A program made the translations under genes and the position numbers. From positions 34,285 to 98,284 of the forward strand of contig NZ_JACHWS010000006.1 of NCBI RefSeq assembly GCF_014191505.1: DNA of 64,000 bases, in the 5' to 3' direction. Of the stretch, positions 26,127-34,375 are shown piece after piece (the first letter of the stretch is position 1; each line of letters opens with the position of its first letter). Under the pieces are notes generated by a model that saw only the letters and a list, made by a program, of their open reading frames with translations, did not search any database and was not told where the DNA came from. The DNA is from Hoyosella altamirensis (GTDB lineage Bacteria > Actinomycetota > Actinomycetes > Mycobacteriales > Mycobacteriaceae).

Positions 26127-26702
26127 GTGGGACACAACATCGGGTACGCCAGAATCTCGACCGCCGATCAGAACCCGCAGCTGCAGCTCGACGCACTGGA
26201 CGCAGCGGACTGCCTGAAGGTCTACACTGACACCGCGACCGGCACCAAAGCCGACCGGCCGCAATGGAACGCCTGCCTGGGTGATCTGCGTCCCGGCGAC
26301 ACCCTGCTCATCTGGAAGATCGACCGGCTCGGCCGCAACCTGCGGGACCTCATCGACATAGTGACCACCCTGCAGGCCCGGGGCGTCGGGGTGCGCTCGC
26401 TGACCAATGGGATTGTCGACACCGCCACCGCGCACGGCAAACTCGTCTTCGGCATGTTCGCCCTGATGGCCGAATACGAGGCTGCGCTCATCAAGGAACG
26501 CACCGAGGCAGGGTTGGCTGCCGCGCGTGCCCGAGGACGTAAAGGCGGGCGCAAACCGAAAATGACTCCCACCCTGATCGGCAAGGCCCAGCGCATGTAC
26601 GACTCGCGCCAGTTCACCATGGCCGAGATCGCCCAATCCTGCGGGGTCACACCCATGACGATCTACCGCACCATCAGAACCAGCCGCCCCGCAACGTCCT
26701 AA
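26127..26702 (+). CDS. Serine recombinase (Tn3 resolvase/invertase type)
   Basis: 191 residues from GTG 26127; the longer open frame upstream covers the antitoxin. Catalytic Ser in GYARISTADQN (about residue 10), then DRLGRNLRDLIDIV, the VRSLTNGIVDTATAHGKLVFGMFALMAEYEAALIKERT core and a C-terminal HTH (FTMAEIAQSCGVTPMTIYRTIR). Complete catalytic and DNA-binding domains. No Tn3-type transposase is adjacent, so it may be a plasmid multimer-resolution system or an orphan from a lost transposon. Confidence 0.9.
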   Translation: MGHNIGYARISTADQNPQLQLDALDAADCLKVYTDTATGTKADRPQWNACLGDLRPGDTLLIWKIDRLGRNLRDLIDIVTTLQARGVGVRSLTNGIVDTATAHGKLVFGMFALMAEYEAALIKERTEAGLAAARARGRKGGRKPKMTPTLIGKAQRMYDSRQFTMAEIAQSCGVTPMTIYRTIRTSRPATS

Positions 26703-26753
26703 ACCCCAAACCACCGCTAGCGCTAACGGCTGCGCGGATCATCCTCAAGCCCG

Positions 26754-26851
26754 GGTTTCGGCGCGGCAGTCACGGTCGCGCAGAAGGTGCTGACTCCTGA
26801 GGTGGCTCAGGTGGCGATCGCCGGGATCACCGACCCGGCAGCGGCACTGAC
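26754..26851 (+). pseudogene. Duplicate fragment of the cutinase-like conjugation gene
   Basis: About 98 bp repeat the segment at 32601-32701 inside the cutinase-like gene, with a few substitutions and loss of three bases (one codon). Homology begins and ends abruptly. It is a remnant of a second copy of the conjugation region or of a local rearrangement. Confidence 0.8.
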
Positions 26852-26897
26852 CCGGATCAGGTTGCCGGTGTCGTAGTAGTCGATGTCTGACCAAGAC

Positions 26898-27521
26898 CTA
26901 TTGCGGCGGCTGAATGATCGTGACCGACCGGACTGGTGGCGCGACTCGTATTCCGCATTGCCGCGCGGCAGCGGTGTAGGGGGTGGGTGTCGTATCGTAT
27001 TCCCATGTTCCACGTCCGGCGTTACTGAACAGCGCGATTGCTTGGCTGGCTCCGGTAGTGAATCTGGATTGATAGACGATTCCGGCGAAATTTTTCGCAA
27101 AAGCCGCCGCCCATTCTCGTGGCACTGTGTAGGGGGTGGTGGTGCCGAGTTCGCGTGTTAAGCCGTAACTAGCGGCCTGTTCGCGGCAGGTGTTCGCTAG
27201 CCGCTTCGTCGCTGGCGCACGCAGTTTCGATACCACCCGAGTGTTCGCAAATTCTGCGCTGACCACGCCCAATTGGACGAGTGTTGTACCGGCGGTTTCG
27301 CGTACAGCAGTGCACGGGTCGAAGGCGAGATAGCAGGTGCCGCGCGGGGCTTCGAGGTCAAACCGCCCTTCCCCTGAGGATGAGAACCACCAGGGGCTGA
27401 GATCACGACGGTGTGCCCGGTATAACGTGCGAGCGCGAGTCAACCGGTATTGTGGGAATGTTGACAGGTCGCGGTCACCGGGCGGTGGCAGCGCAGGTTG
27501 TTGACGTGTCACGCGCCCCAC
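26898..27521 (-). CDS. RES-domain toxin (second pair)
   Basis: 207 residues from a GTG start at 27521 that overlaps the antitoxin by 13 nt. RES features: LYRAHRRDLSPWWFSSSGEGRFDLEAPRGTCYLAFDPCTAVRE, with the conserved Arg, the Gly-Arg-Phe segment and the Glu of the active-site pocket, and a later STRFTTGA-like region (YQSRFTTGASQAIALF). It is a different subfamily from the toxin at 400-1020. Likely NAD+-depleting and growth-inhibiting when unbound. Confidence 0.75.
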   Translation of the reverse strand: MGRVTRQQPALPPPGDRDLSTFPQYRLTRARTLYRAHRRDLSPWWFSSSGEGRFDLEAPRGTCYLAFDPCTAVRETAGTTLVQLGVVSAEFANTRVVSKLRAPATKRLANTCREQAASYGLTRELGTTTPYTVPREWAAAFAKNFAGIVYQSRFTTGASQAIALFSNAGRGTWEYDTTPTPYTAAARQCGIRVAPPVRSVTIIQPPQ

Positions 27522-28027
27522 CGGGCTGCGTCAACATGGGCGAGTTCTAATACCGCACTCGTGCGGCCAGCTCGTATCGCCTCCACTGCTGTCTCGCCGA
27601 GTTGTTCGTTCTCCGCACACATCCATACCGCACACGTCCACGGGTCTGCCCCCGCTCGAAGAACCTTCCAGACATCATTGAGGCCGGGATGTAGTGCGCC
27701 GCTTGAGGTGAACTGCCACACCGGGTACACCCACTGGCGGTCTTCAAGCTGGCAGGCAATAAGTGACCCAGCATGAACTCGCTTCGCGATTGCTTGCCGA
27801 CTTGTCCCGAGCCATCGCACAAGACCTGCGGTGTCATAAAAGGGGCCGACCAGGCGATCGAAAACATGACTTGAAGGTAGCGCGGCGATCATCGCTTCCG
27901 CTAGGGCTTCAGCGTCGTCAAACGCCGAATGAGGGACACCTCCCTTACGTGCGGCCATGAACGCGTGGTGGACCCGGTTGCGCAGCACGTCCATAAGTTC
28001 ACGTTCTTTGTCATCGAGTGACGACAT
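27509..28027 (-). CDS. Antitoxin of the second RES pair
   Basis: 172 residues from ATG 28027 with GGAGGT upstream; GTG 28057 is possible. An N-terminal helical part is followed by an HTH-like region (AGLVRWLGTSRQAIAKRVHAGSLIACQLEDRQWVYPVWQF) and a C-terminal Trp-rich domain (ALHPGLNDVWKVLRAGADPWTCAVWM) resembling the toxin-binding end of MbcA-like antitoxins. First gene of the pair. Repeated TGTCAACC words just upstream are candidate operators. Confidence 0.72.
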   Translation of the reverse strand: MSSLDDKERELMDVLRNRVHHAFMAARKGGVPHSAFDDAEALAEAMIAALPSSHVFDRLVGPFYDTAGLVRWLGTSRQAIAKRVHAGSLIACQLEDRQWVYPVWQFTSSGALHPGLNDVWKVLRAGADPWTCAVWMCAENEQLGETAVEAIRAGRTSAVLELAHVDAARWGA

Positions 28028-28042
28028 CGCACCTCCAGGGAC

Positions 28043-28095
28043 GGTCAACCTTGTCAACCAAGCTTAACAGCTGGGCTGTCAACCATGTCAACCCC
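28043..28095. promoter_or_regulatory. Operator-like repeats before the second RES pair
   Basis: The word GTCAACC occurs four times (28044, 28053, 28078, 28087), arranged as two tandem pairs, immediately upstream of the antitoxin start. Such repeats usually mark autoregulatory antitoxin binding sites. Confidence 0.55.
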
Positions 28096-28418
28096 CATTT
28101 CTTTAGTAATGTTCCATTCGCCGAGACGCGTTGGCACGGCTCACCCTCAGCATATCCTCGTCATTTTCCTTCGAAAGAAGTCTGCAGCCAGGGGTGCATA
28201 TGACAGACAAACTCGCCTACGCAGTGGAAGACGCACGATACAGAACTTGTGTCGTCCCTTCAGTACCAGTAATCGGGGAGGCCGGGGACATAGCGGATGA
28301 GCGCGCTCAAGTCGCCTCTGCAGGGTCGCCAGGTTCAGTGATCGGGTGAAGGACTACCGCGGCGTGAGCAACGCTGGTGCTCACCAGACGCAGCAATCTT
28401 AGGGGAGAGGGGTGCGTT
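28096..28418. other. Intergenic stretch
   Basis: Only a weak 49-codon plus-strand frame (ATG 28200, stop 28349) is present, without a good ribosome site or family features; it is left uncalled. No repeats or terminators stand out. Confidence 0.35.
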
Positions 28419-28847
28419 CTATTTGCGGCGCCTGGTACGGAGTCGGCGCACGAGATCGAGGATGATGCTGCGGTCCTCGTCGCTGAGTTCTTTTGCTGCG
28501 GCGGCTATTTCATCCGTGTCGTCATTTGTGCGTGCGTTGATGGGGTCTTCTGCTGAGGAGTGCTCGTCAGCAGCTAGCCGGCTGAGGTGCGTTTTGATTC
28601 GTTCGAACTCTTCTTCTGGGCCGAAGAAGTCGAGCGGTACTTCGAAGACGTCGCAGAGGTGTTTCACTGTTTCGAATCCGGGATGCTGGCGTTTACGGCT
28701 CAGCAGTTGAGACAGGTTCGCTTCTCCGATGGTTCCGCCGTGAGCGCGGACCATCCTGACTATCTCGGCCTGGCTGTAGGGTCCGCGGCCGGGAGGGTGC
28801 ACGTTGTCGATCAGATACCGGAGCCTGTCCGCGAAGTCAGTGCCCAT
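28419..28847 (-). CDS. EspR-like XRE-family regulator
   Basis: 142 residues from ATG 28847 with GGGAAGG upstream. The N-terminal HTH resembles mycobacterial EspR: FADRLRYLIDNVHPPGRGPYSQAEIV, then IGEANLSQLLSRKRQHPGFETVKHLCDVFEVPLDFF. The C-terminal helix (ELSDEDRSIILDLVRRL) suits dimerisation. EspR is a nucleoid-associated regulator of cell-wall and ESX-1 functions; plasmid homologues often sit beside conjugation genes and may repress them. It is divergent from the conjugation operon, about 670 bp away. Confidence 0.8.
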   Translation of the reverse strand: MGTDFADRLRYLIDNVHPPGRGPYSQAEIVRMVRAHGGTIGEANLSQLLSRKRQHPGFETVKHLCDVFEVPLDFFGPEEEFERIKTHLSRLAADEHSSAEDPINARTNDDTDEIAAAAKELSDEDRSIILDLVRRLRTRRRK

Positions 28848-28936
28848 CCCAGACCTTCCCTTCGGTGAAGCTTCGACTGTCCGTATCGCGGGCGTGCTAC
28901 CACCCTAATCTAGGGCCACCGGGGTCTAAAGTGCAT

Positions 28937-28958
28937 TTAGCGCGCCGTTCAGCGCTAA
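28937..28958. promoter_or_regulatory. Inverted repeat upstream of the EspR-like gene
   Basis: TTAGCGC (28937-28943) and GCGCTAA (28952-28958) form a perfect 7-bp inverted repeat with an 8-nt spacer, 90 bp upstream of the start. A good candidate operator for the HTH protein. Confidence 0.5.
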
Positions 28959-29516
28959 GAACGTTTGAGCGGTACGCCGGGAGCGCGTCTCCACCAACCG
29001 TTCACTGTTGCAAAGCCGTTATCGGTGTGGTTGTATCCGCTTCGGGAGGTTTTACGGGGGTGAACGGAAGATGATCTGCGAGCCAGACGCTCATGAGCTG
29101 CGTGCTTGCACCGGGGGGCCGGGTACGAACAGTGTGATACGCGGTCCTGACGTGTTCTTGTCAATCTGAGTAATAGACCTCTCCGCCAGCAGTCATGTCG
29201 GCAAACAAGTATCTGCTGGCGGGAGGTGCTACGCACCCCGCCTGCGCCCAATGAGGCCTGTAGGCGCACATCAGTTCGCAGCGGAGCTCCTCTATTCTAG
29301 GCGCCTCGCTGTCGGACCTGTCGACAGCAAGGAGGAGCGCGCCGTTTTGTGATTGCAGTGTGAGATTCCCGCGGTCCCGCTCGGATTGCCCACTTTCGCG
29401 TTGCGGCTCGCTGTACGCGGCTGCAGGAAGGACGCTTCCGGGCGCTCTTTCCTTCCCAACTCACTCGTTCTGCCCCCATTTGTAGGGGCACGTCATGCCA
29501 TTTGAGAGGAAAATCG
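28959..29516. other. Long leader of the conjugation operon with hairpins
   Basis: No gene is called in about 560 bp. Three inverted repeats occur: CCGCCAGCAG/CTGCTGGCGG (about 29184-29193 and 29213-29222), GCTGTCG/CGACAGC (29310-29330) and GCCCC/GGGGC (29472-29488), the last just before the ribosome site of the next gene. The region may contain the operon promoter, regulatory RNA structure or an origin. Confidence 0.4.
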
Positions 29517-30515
29517 TTGAGGAAGAACGTCATCCGTTCTGTGGCCGCTGTGTCTGCGGCTGCGTTGTCCGCACCCTTGTTTGGCGGAATCGCGTCTGCG
29601 AATCCGCAGCCTGGGCTGGCGTCTCCACCATCAGGTGGGGGCCAGCCCGGATTGACTAGCCCTGATCCTGCGCCTGCCCCGCAGCGTCAGGTGTGGGTGG
29701 AAGTCCCGCAGCAGCAGCGCTATCAGAACGTGCAGTGGCGCCAGTATGACGCACCCGAGCAGTACAGCGCTCCTGCCCAGAGCGCACCTGCTGCGGTACA
29801 GGAAGTTACACCGTCAGCCCCTGCTCCTCCCACCGCTGTGATCGCCCCGATAGCTGCTCCCGAGGGGCGTCTGCGTATCGGTGACTTCATCACTGACAAG
29901 CCGGAGTGGATGAGCGAGGACGATCTCGAGAAGACGAACAACCAGTCCGCGCTGATCGAGGCAGATATCGCGAACGCGTGGGTGGATGCCGGACTGGGTG
30001 ACGCGGATCGTGCAGACAAGGTCGCGGCCGCAACGATGGCCGGCGGCGCTACGGGAGCGCTGCTCGCTGGAGGTGTGGGCGCTGTCGCTGGTGGTGCCGC
30101 TGGTGCAGCAATCGGCACGCCGATCGGGGCCGCGGGTGGCTCCGTGTTCGTTCCTGGTGTGGGCACGGTTGCCGGCGGCACAGCAGGCGCGGTCACTGGC
30201 GGCGCGGTCGGTGCGACCGCTGTCGGTCTCCCGGCTGCGATCGCGGGCGGCGCGGCGGGCGCGTTCGCGGGTGCCGCGTTCGGTGCGGGCGACACCCTGC
30301 CGGACGAGGAAGCGCGTGAGCTTTTCCCCGAGCCTGAACCGCTCGTGATGCCCGGGGCAGAGAACATTCCCGGCCTGGAGGCATTCGTCTTGCCGCCCGC
30401 TGAAGTGCCGGTGTTCTCCGACGTTCTGCCAGAGCCGCGGTTCGTTGTCGATGCCCCGGGTGAGGCAGCGTCAGATCCCGTGCAGGAGATGGTGAATGCC
30501 TTCCTCCAAGGATGA
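29517..30515 (+). CDS. Secreted Gly/Ala-rich protein of the conjugation operon
   Basis: 332 residues from TTG 29517, chosen because GAGAGGAAAA precedes it; TTG 29502 is in the same frame. A Sec signal peptide (basic start, AAVSAAALSAPLFGG, cleavage after ASA) leads to a Pro/Gln-rich segment, a WMSEDDLEKTNNQ region, and a long Gly/Ala hydrophobic domain with many GG and GxxxG steps (about 175-265) that could insert into membranes. An acidic Pro-rich tail follows. It may be a pore-, glycine-zipper- or surface-type component. No named family recognised. Confidence 0.68.
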   Translation: MRKNVIRSVAAVSAAALSAPLFGGIASANPQPGLASPPSGGGQPGLTSPDPAPAPQRQVWVEVPQQQRYQNVQWRQYDAPEQYSAPAQSAPAAVQEVTPSAPAPPTAVIAPIAAPEGRLRIGDFITDKPEWMSEDDLEKTNNQSALIEADIANAWVDAGLGDADRADKVAAATMAGGATGALLAGGVGAVAGGAAGAAIGTPIGAAGGSVFVPGVGTVAGGTAGAVTGGAVGATAVGLPAAIAGGAAGAFAGAAFGAGDTLPDEEARELFPEPEPLVMPGAENIPGLEAFVLPPAEVPVFSDVLPEPRFVVDAPGEAASDPVQEMVNAFLQG

Positions 30516-31233
30516 GGAAAGCGGCCCTATCCAGCCGGATCCCGTAAGTGGCTCCTGGCAGGACTGGGCACAATTCTCGGCCGGAACGGCACCAGGCGGG
30601 GGCACGGCTTGCGATACACCGCATCCGGGTGAACGTCTTGCGGGTCCTGTTTCCCGGCGTAACCCCACCCTTGTGGCGGCAGGAATCATCGCCGGGGGTT
30701 TCGTCATTGCTGGAGTCTTGGGCGGGACTATCGCGGGACTGCTGATGGCGTCTCGTGATGCTCCTGCTTCGAGTGACCCGATCGGATTGGCGAGCAACTC
30801 ACCCACAGTCACGGGCGCGGCGGCCATGAGTGAAGAACCGGAGCCAGACGAGGAATCAGCACCCGCATGGTGTGAGTCCTCAGCGTCCGGGCAGAAAGTC
30901 ACCGGTAACGGGTCCGGCGATGATCAGACACTTCCGGGCGCGATTTTCGCGCTTCAGTATGCCTACTACGTCGACCGGGACGGGGAATCAGCAGCGCGTG
31001 TACTCGCGCCAGAGTCCGGCATCACCGCTGAGGGTGTGCAGGAGGGGATCAACTCGATCCCTAAGGGCACGCAGCACTGCGTGGAAATCATCCTGACTAG
31101 GGAATCTACCGCCGAGGTGCTGGTGACGCAGATGGCCCCAGATGGTGGCGTCGATTTGTTCAGTTCCACGGTCACGGCTCGTCAGACTGATGGTGGGGCG
31201 TGGCGTCTCACCTCGATCCGCGGCGGGGGATGA
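30496..31233 (+). CDS. Membrane-anchored conjugation protein (DUF8176-like)
   Basis: 245 residues from ATG 30496, overlapping the previous gene by 20 nt. A cytoplasmic polar N-terminus (about 1-55) precedes one transmembrane helix (LVAAGIIAGGFVIAGVLGGTIAGLLM) and an external domain with the LPGAIFALQYAYYVDRDGESAARVL segment found in small conjugation-associated proteins of actinobacteria. Cys pairs (WCESSA, QHCVEI) may form a disulfide. Likely a VirB8/TcpC-like scaffold or accessory component of the transfer channel; this is inference from topology and operon. Confidence 0.6.
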   Translation: MPSSKDEESGPIQPDPVSGSWQDWAQFSAGTAPGGGTACDTPHPGERLAGPVSRRNPTLVAAGIIAGGFVIAGVLGGTIAGLLMASRDAPASSDPIGLASNSPTVTGAAAMSEEPEPDEESAPAWCESSASGQKVTGNGSGDDQTLPGAIFALQYAYYVDRDGESAARVLAPESGITAEGVQEGINSIPKGTQHCVEIILTRESTAEVLVTQMAPDGGVDLFSSTVTARQTDGGAWRLTSIRGGG

Positions 31234-33023
31234 CCACGATGGCCCTTGTCAAACGTGTGGCCGCGGTGGCGGTCGCGGTCCTGGTAGCCGCGGGCGTCGT
31301 CGGTGTACCGTCCGCAGCCGCGCAACCGCGGACCGGGGATCTGGCCACGATTCTCGACGGCCAGTGCCCGCGGCTGCTTGCGGTCGTCGTTCCTGGCACA
31401 GGCGAGGCGTCATGGGTAACTGACCCGTCGATGGATTCGGGCATGCTGACCCAAGTCACCGTGCCGGTCGCGACCACGACAGATACGACGGAGTTCAACC
31501 GGTACGTGGTGCCATACGCGGGGGACTTCGGCTTTCAGGGCACTCCGTACATCGAGTCGGTAGCGACTGGCGTCGCGGGCGCGATCAGCGTGCTCGAAGA
31601 GTTTCAGCAGCTGTGTGGTCAAGGCCAGGCGGGCCTGACAGGCCCAGCCGCAGAAACCGTCGCCCCTGAGCCTGGAACCGGTCGTACCGATGATTCTGCG
31701 TGGGAGCCAGTAGAGGAGCCGGTGCCGGCAAGCGGTGTCACGCCGTCGTGGCTGACAGCGCCTTCTGAGGCGAGCCCCGTTGATGGAGAGCAGCTTTCAC
31801 CGTCGTGGCTGAGTGCACCCGAGTCCAGTGCCGTCCCGGGAGGTGCGGAAGCGGAATTATCACCGTCGTGGCTGTCCGGCGGAGACGGGATCTCTGCGCC
31901 GGAGCTGGGCAGTAAGGCCGAGGAAGTGCGCCCGGCTTCTCAGCCACGGATGAGCGGCCGGGAGGTGTCGAAGGCCGCAGTGGTGGGGTTCTCGCAGGGC
32001 GCTCAGGTTGTTCGCGAGGTGCTCGCAGCGATAGCGCAGGGAGACACCGGAGTTGACCCAGACTTTATCGCTGCGGGCGCGTTGTTCTCTGATCCAGGCC
32101 GGGCCGCAGGGAGCGGCTTCTTCCCGGGCAAGCCTGCCTCGGCGGTATCTCCTGACCCCGTCCCGGGCACAGACGGGCAGGCTGTCACCGCGCTGCGGAC
32201 GATCACGCTTGAACCTGCACCAGGTGCGGGCATCGCACCGATCGGCACGAGTGATTTCGGTGCGCTGACTGGGCGCGTTATGTCACTGTGCATTGCCGGT
32301 GACCTGGCGTGCTCGGCACCGGATGCACCTATCTCACGGGTAGTCACCGGCGTTGCCGGGCGGCTGGACCTCAACGCACAGGACCCGGTAGGGGTGGCGT
32401 TCTCGGTTGCGGAAACGTTGTCGGGAATGACGCTGCGTACGGCGAACACTCTGGTCGCGGACGGCGCTCTCGACAATCTGGTTTCTGGGAAGCCTCTCGG
32501 TGGTGAGCGCACGCTGGCGGATTACCTGGCTGATCAGGCTCAGGTCGGCTCCGAAGCGGAACATGATCCGTTCGCGGGGCTGGCTGAGCTGGGACGGTTC
32601 GGTTTCGGCGCGGCAGTCACGGTCGCGCAGAGGGTGCTGACTCCTGAGGTGATTGCTCAGGTGGCGATCGCCGGGATCACTGACCCTGCAGCGGCACTGA
32701 CCGTCCTCGGTACGCACCTCGTGAGCGCGGTTGCGGAGGTGTTTCCTCCTGAGGCGGTACTGAATTCGCTGGCGGCGACGGTGCAGCAGGAAGTCGCGCA
32801 GGGGCTTACTGATAATGGCGAGCTGATCCGCGCGGCAACGGACGCACGTTTCCATCAGGGGATTGCGCTGCACGGCGCGTATCCCTCGTGGCCGATTGGT
32901 GAGTTCGGGCAGACCAGCACGCAGTGGGTCGCGGACTGGCTCAGGGCCATCATTTCCGACCTGACACCGGGGTCGGTAGTGACTGAAATCGACGCCGCAC
33001 GATCGCTGGCCGCACAGCAGTGA
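31230..33023 (+). CDS. Secreted cutinase-like serine hydrolase with PSWL repeats
   Basis: 597 residues from ATG 31230 (4-nt overlap with the previous gene). A signal peptide ending SAAAQP is followed by a cutinase-like N-terminal half-domain (ILDGQCPRLLAVVVPGTGE), a linker with three copies of a TPSWL/SPSWL unit (about residues 170-225), then the nucleophile motif VGFSQGAQVV and the rest of the hydrolase fold. The linker is inserted between the oxyanion strand and the nucleophile. Secreted hydrolases in conjugation operons of mycolic-acid bacteria may remodel the mycomembrane for channel passage. A 98-bp copy of part of it lies at 26754. Confidence 0.75.
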   Translation: MTTMALVKRVAAVAVAVLVAAGVVGVPSAAAQPRTGDLATILDGQCPRLLAVVVPGTGEASWVTDPSMDSGMLTQVTVPVATTTDTTEFNRYVVPYAGDFGFQGTPYIESVATGVAGAISVLEEFQQLCGQGQAGLTGPAAETVAPEPGTGRTDDSAWEPVEEPVPASGVTPSWLTAPSEASPVDGEQLSPSWLSAPESSAVPGGAEAELSPSWLSGGDGISAPELGSKAEEVRPASQPRMSGREVSKAAVVGFSQGAQVVREVLAAIAQGDTGVDPDFIAAGALFSDPGRAAGSGFFPGKPASAVSPDPVPGTDGQAVTALRTITLEPAPGAGIAPIGTSDFGALTGRVMSLCIAGDLACSAPDAPISRVVTGVAGRLDLNAQDPVGVAFSVAETLSGMTLRTANTLVADGALDNLVSGKPLGGERTLADYLADQAQVGSEAEHDPFAGLAELGRFGFGAAVTVAQRVLTPEVIAQVAIAGITDPAAALTVLGTHLVSAVAEVFPPEAVLNSLAATVQQEVAQGLTDNGELIRAATDARFHQGIALHGAYPSWPIGEFGQTSTQWVADWLRAIISDLTPGSVVTEIDAARSLAAQQ

Positions 33024-33034
33024 GGAGTCAAGCA

Positions 33035-33139
33035 ATGAGGAGCCACCGCGACCAGCTCCAGTACCGTCGCCTGCCGGAAGCTGCGGCTCCACGTCACGCG
33101 TCAACGGCGTGGGTCCCGGAGGCGATATATGAGCGTTGA
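33035..33139 (+). CDS. Small 34-residue ORF between conjugation genes
   Basis: ATG 33035 with GAGGAGTC 7 nt upstream encodes a basic peptide (MRSHRDQLQYRRLPEA...EAIYER) ending 11 nt inside the next gene. Spacing, ribosome site and the overlapping stop suggest translational coupling. Function unknown. Confidence 0.5.
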   Translation: MRSHRDQLQYRRLPEAAAPRHASTAWVPEAIYER

Positions 33140-33761
33140 GGACGAGCTGGCCGTACCAGAAACTGTGTGGCGCACCCCTATTCCCGCAGAGGGCCGCGAA
33201 GGCGCGCCTGCCCCGGCTTTCTGGTTGTTCGGTGCTCATGGCGGGGCCGGGGTTTCCACGCTGACCCGGGTGATGCTTCCAGCGGGGGATTGCATGCGGA
33301 GGTGGCCGTCCGGGCACTCGAGCGAGTCCCCGCTGGTGGTGATCGTTTCCCGGACTCACGGAGCGGGTCTCAGTGCCGCACACCGGCAGATCGCCCGGTA
33401 TCACCCGCAGGGCGCAGTCCCGGCACGACTCGTTTTCGCGGGTTTGATCACGATCCCGGACGCGCCGGGCAAACTGCCGCCTGAGATGCGCCACCACCTC
33501 GCTTTGGTGGCCGATGCAGCCCGCAAAGCCGGTGGTGAGCACTGGCACCTGCCCTGGATCGAGGAATGGCGCACGTGTCCCCGTGAGGACTTACCGCGGT
33601 GGCACCCCCGTGACCGGCCGATGGTTGGCCGGTCACGGATTGCTTCCGATCACGGCGCACAGCCTCCCCTGGAAGTGATCGAGGCAGGGCAGGCACTAAT
33701 CCGCAGAGCCAGCGATGTGATCGCGCAGAACACGCTCTCCACTGAAAGGAACGTCAGTTGA
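33129..33761 (+). CDS. P-loop-like conjugation protein (DUF6668-type)
   Basis: 210 residues from ATG 33129. The start of a MinD/SIMIBI-like ATPase is visible: LFGAHGGAGVSTLTRVM, a deviant Walker A with GGAGVST in place of the usual KGGxGKT. Further hydrophobic strands (PLVVIVSRTHGAGLSAAHRQIA and RLVFAGLITIPDAPGKLP) fit the fold. Proteins of this type occur in conjugation clusters of actinobacteria. Lack of the signature Lys suggests weak or no ATP hydrolysis. Confidence 0.62.
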   Translation: MSVEDELAVPETVWRTPIPAEGREGAPAPAFWLFGAHGGAGVSTLTRVMLPAGDCMRRWPSGHSSESPLVVIVSRTHGAGLSAAHRQIARYHPQGAVPARLVFAGLITIPDAPGKLPPEMRHHLALVADAARKAGGEHWHLPWIEEWRTCPREDLPRWHPRDRPMVGRSRIASDHGAQPPLEVIEAGQALIRRASDVIAQNTLSTERNVS

Positions 33762-34057
33762 CCACCGAACTTCTCCTCGCCGGAAGCGAAACCGCCCAGT
33801 ACCTCGCCCAGATCAACCCCGGATCTCCGCAGGCCCCACCCGGTGGTGACCGCATCTTGCTGGTTGTCCGCTGGATCCTGTGGGGCCTGGTCGTCATGTG
33901 CATCGTCGGTGTCAGCGCTGCCGGGGCAATGCTCGCACTCGGCCGCAACGGCATGATGCAGATGACCGACACCGCAGAAGGCCGCCTGCTGAAAGGCATT
34001 CTCGGCGCCGCGGTATTCGGTATCGCCGGGACACTCGTCAACACCCTCGTTTTCTGA
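33758..34057 (+). CDS. Small two-helix membrane protein (VirB2/TrbC-like position)
   Basis: 99 residues from TTG 33758, overlapping the upstream stop. A polar N-terminus (about 1-33) is followed by two transmembrane helices (ILLVVRWILWGLVVMCIVGVSAAGAMLAL and LLKGILGAAVFGIAGTLVNTLVF) separated by a short loop. Size, topology and position resemble pilin-like VirB2/TrbC subunits. No cleavage site was obvious. Confidence 0.58.
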   Translation: MTTELLLAGSETAQYLAQINPGSPQAPPGGDRILLVVRWILWGLVVMCIVGVSAAGAMLALGRNGMMQMTDTAEGRLLKGILGAAVFGIAGTLVNTLVF

Positions 34058-34320
34058 TGAGCCCGTGGCTCTACGCGCTTCCCGGCAAGCCCCTGCCGGA
34101 GGAAGTGACCAGCGCAATGACGCGGGTAACCGGCTGGCTGAGCTGGATCATCGCGATTGCGCTTATCGCCAGCATCTCGGCGGCTGGCGCGCTGTGGTGG
34201 CGGCAGCGAAACAGCGAAGACATCACCGAATCACCCATCACCCGCGTGCTGATCGGCTCCGCACTGATCAGCGCATTCCTCACAGCAGGCGCAGCAGGAC
34301 TGACACAAATCCTGACCTGA
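34057..34320 (+). CDS. Small two-helix membrane protein of the conjugation operon
   Basis: 87 residues from ATG 34057 (ATGA overlap). Two transmembrane helices: LSWIIAIALIASISAAGALWW and VLIGSALISAFLTAGAAGLTQIL. Similar in topology to its neighbour, possibly a paralogous channel or pilin-like subunit, or a VirB3-like protein. No family recognised. Confidence 0.55.
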   Translation: MSPWLYALPGKPLPEEVTSAMTRVTGWLSWIIAIALIASISAAGALWWRQRNSEDITESPITRVLIGSALISAFLTAGAAGLTQILT

Positions 34321-34375
34321 CGTGACTGCACCTTCCGCTACGACTGCTGTACCGACAGCCAAGGAGACCTGGAAC

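Noticed and set aside
30193..30624. Minus-strand frames over the Gly/Ala-rich secreted protein
   Set aside because: Antisense of low-complexity coding sequence; the sense gene has a signal peptide and operon context.
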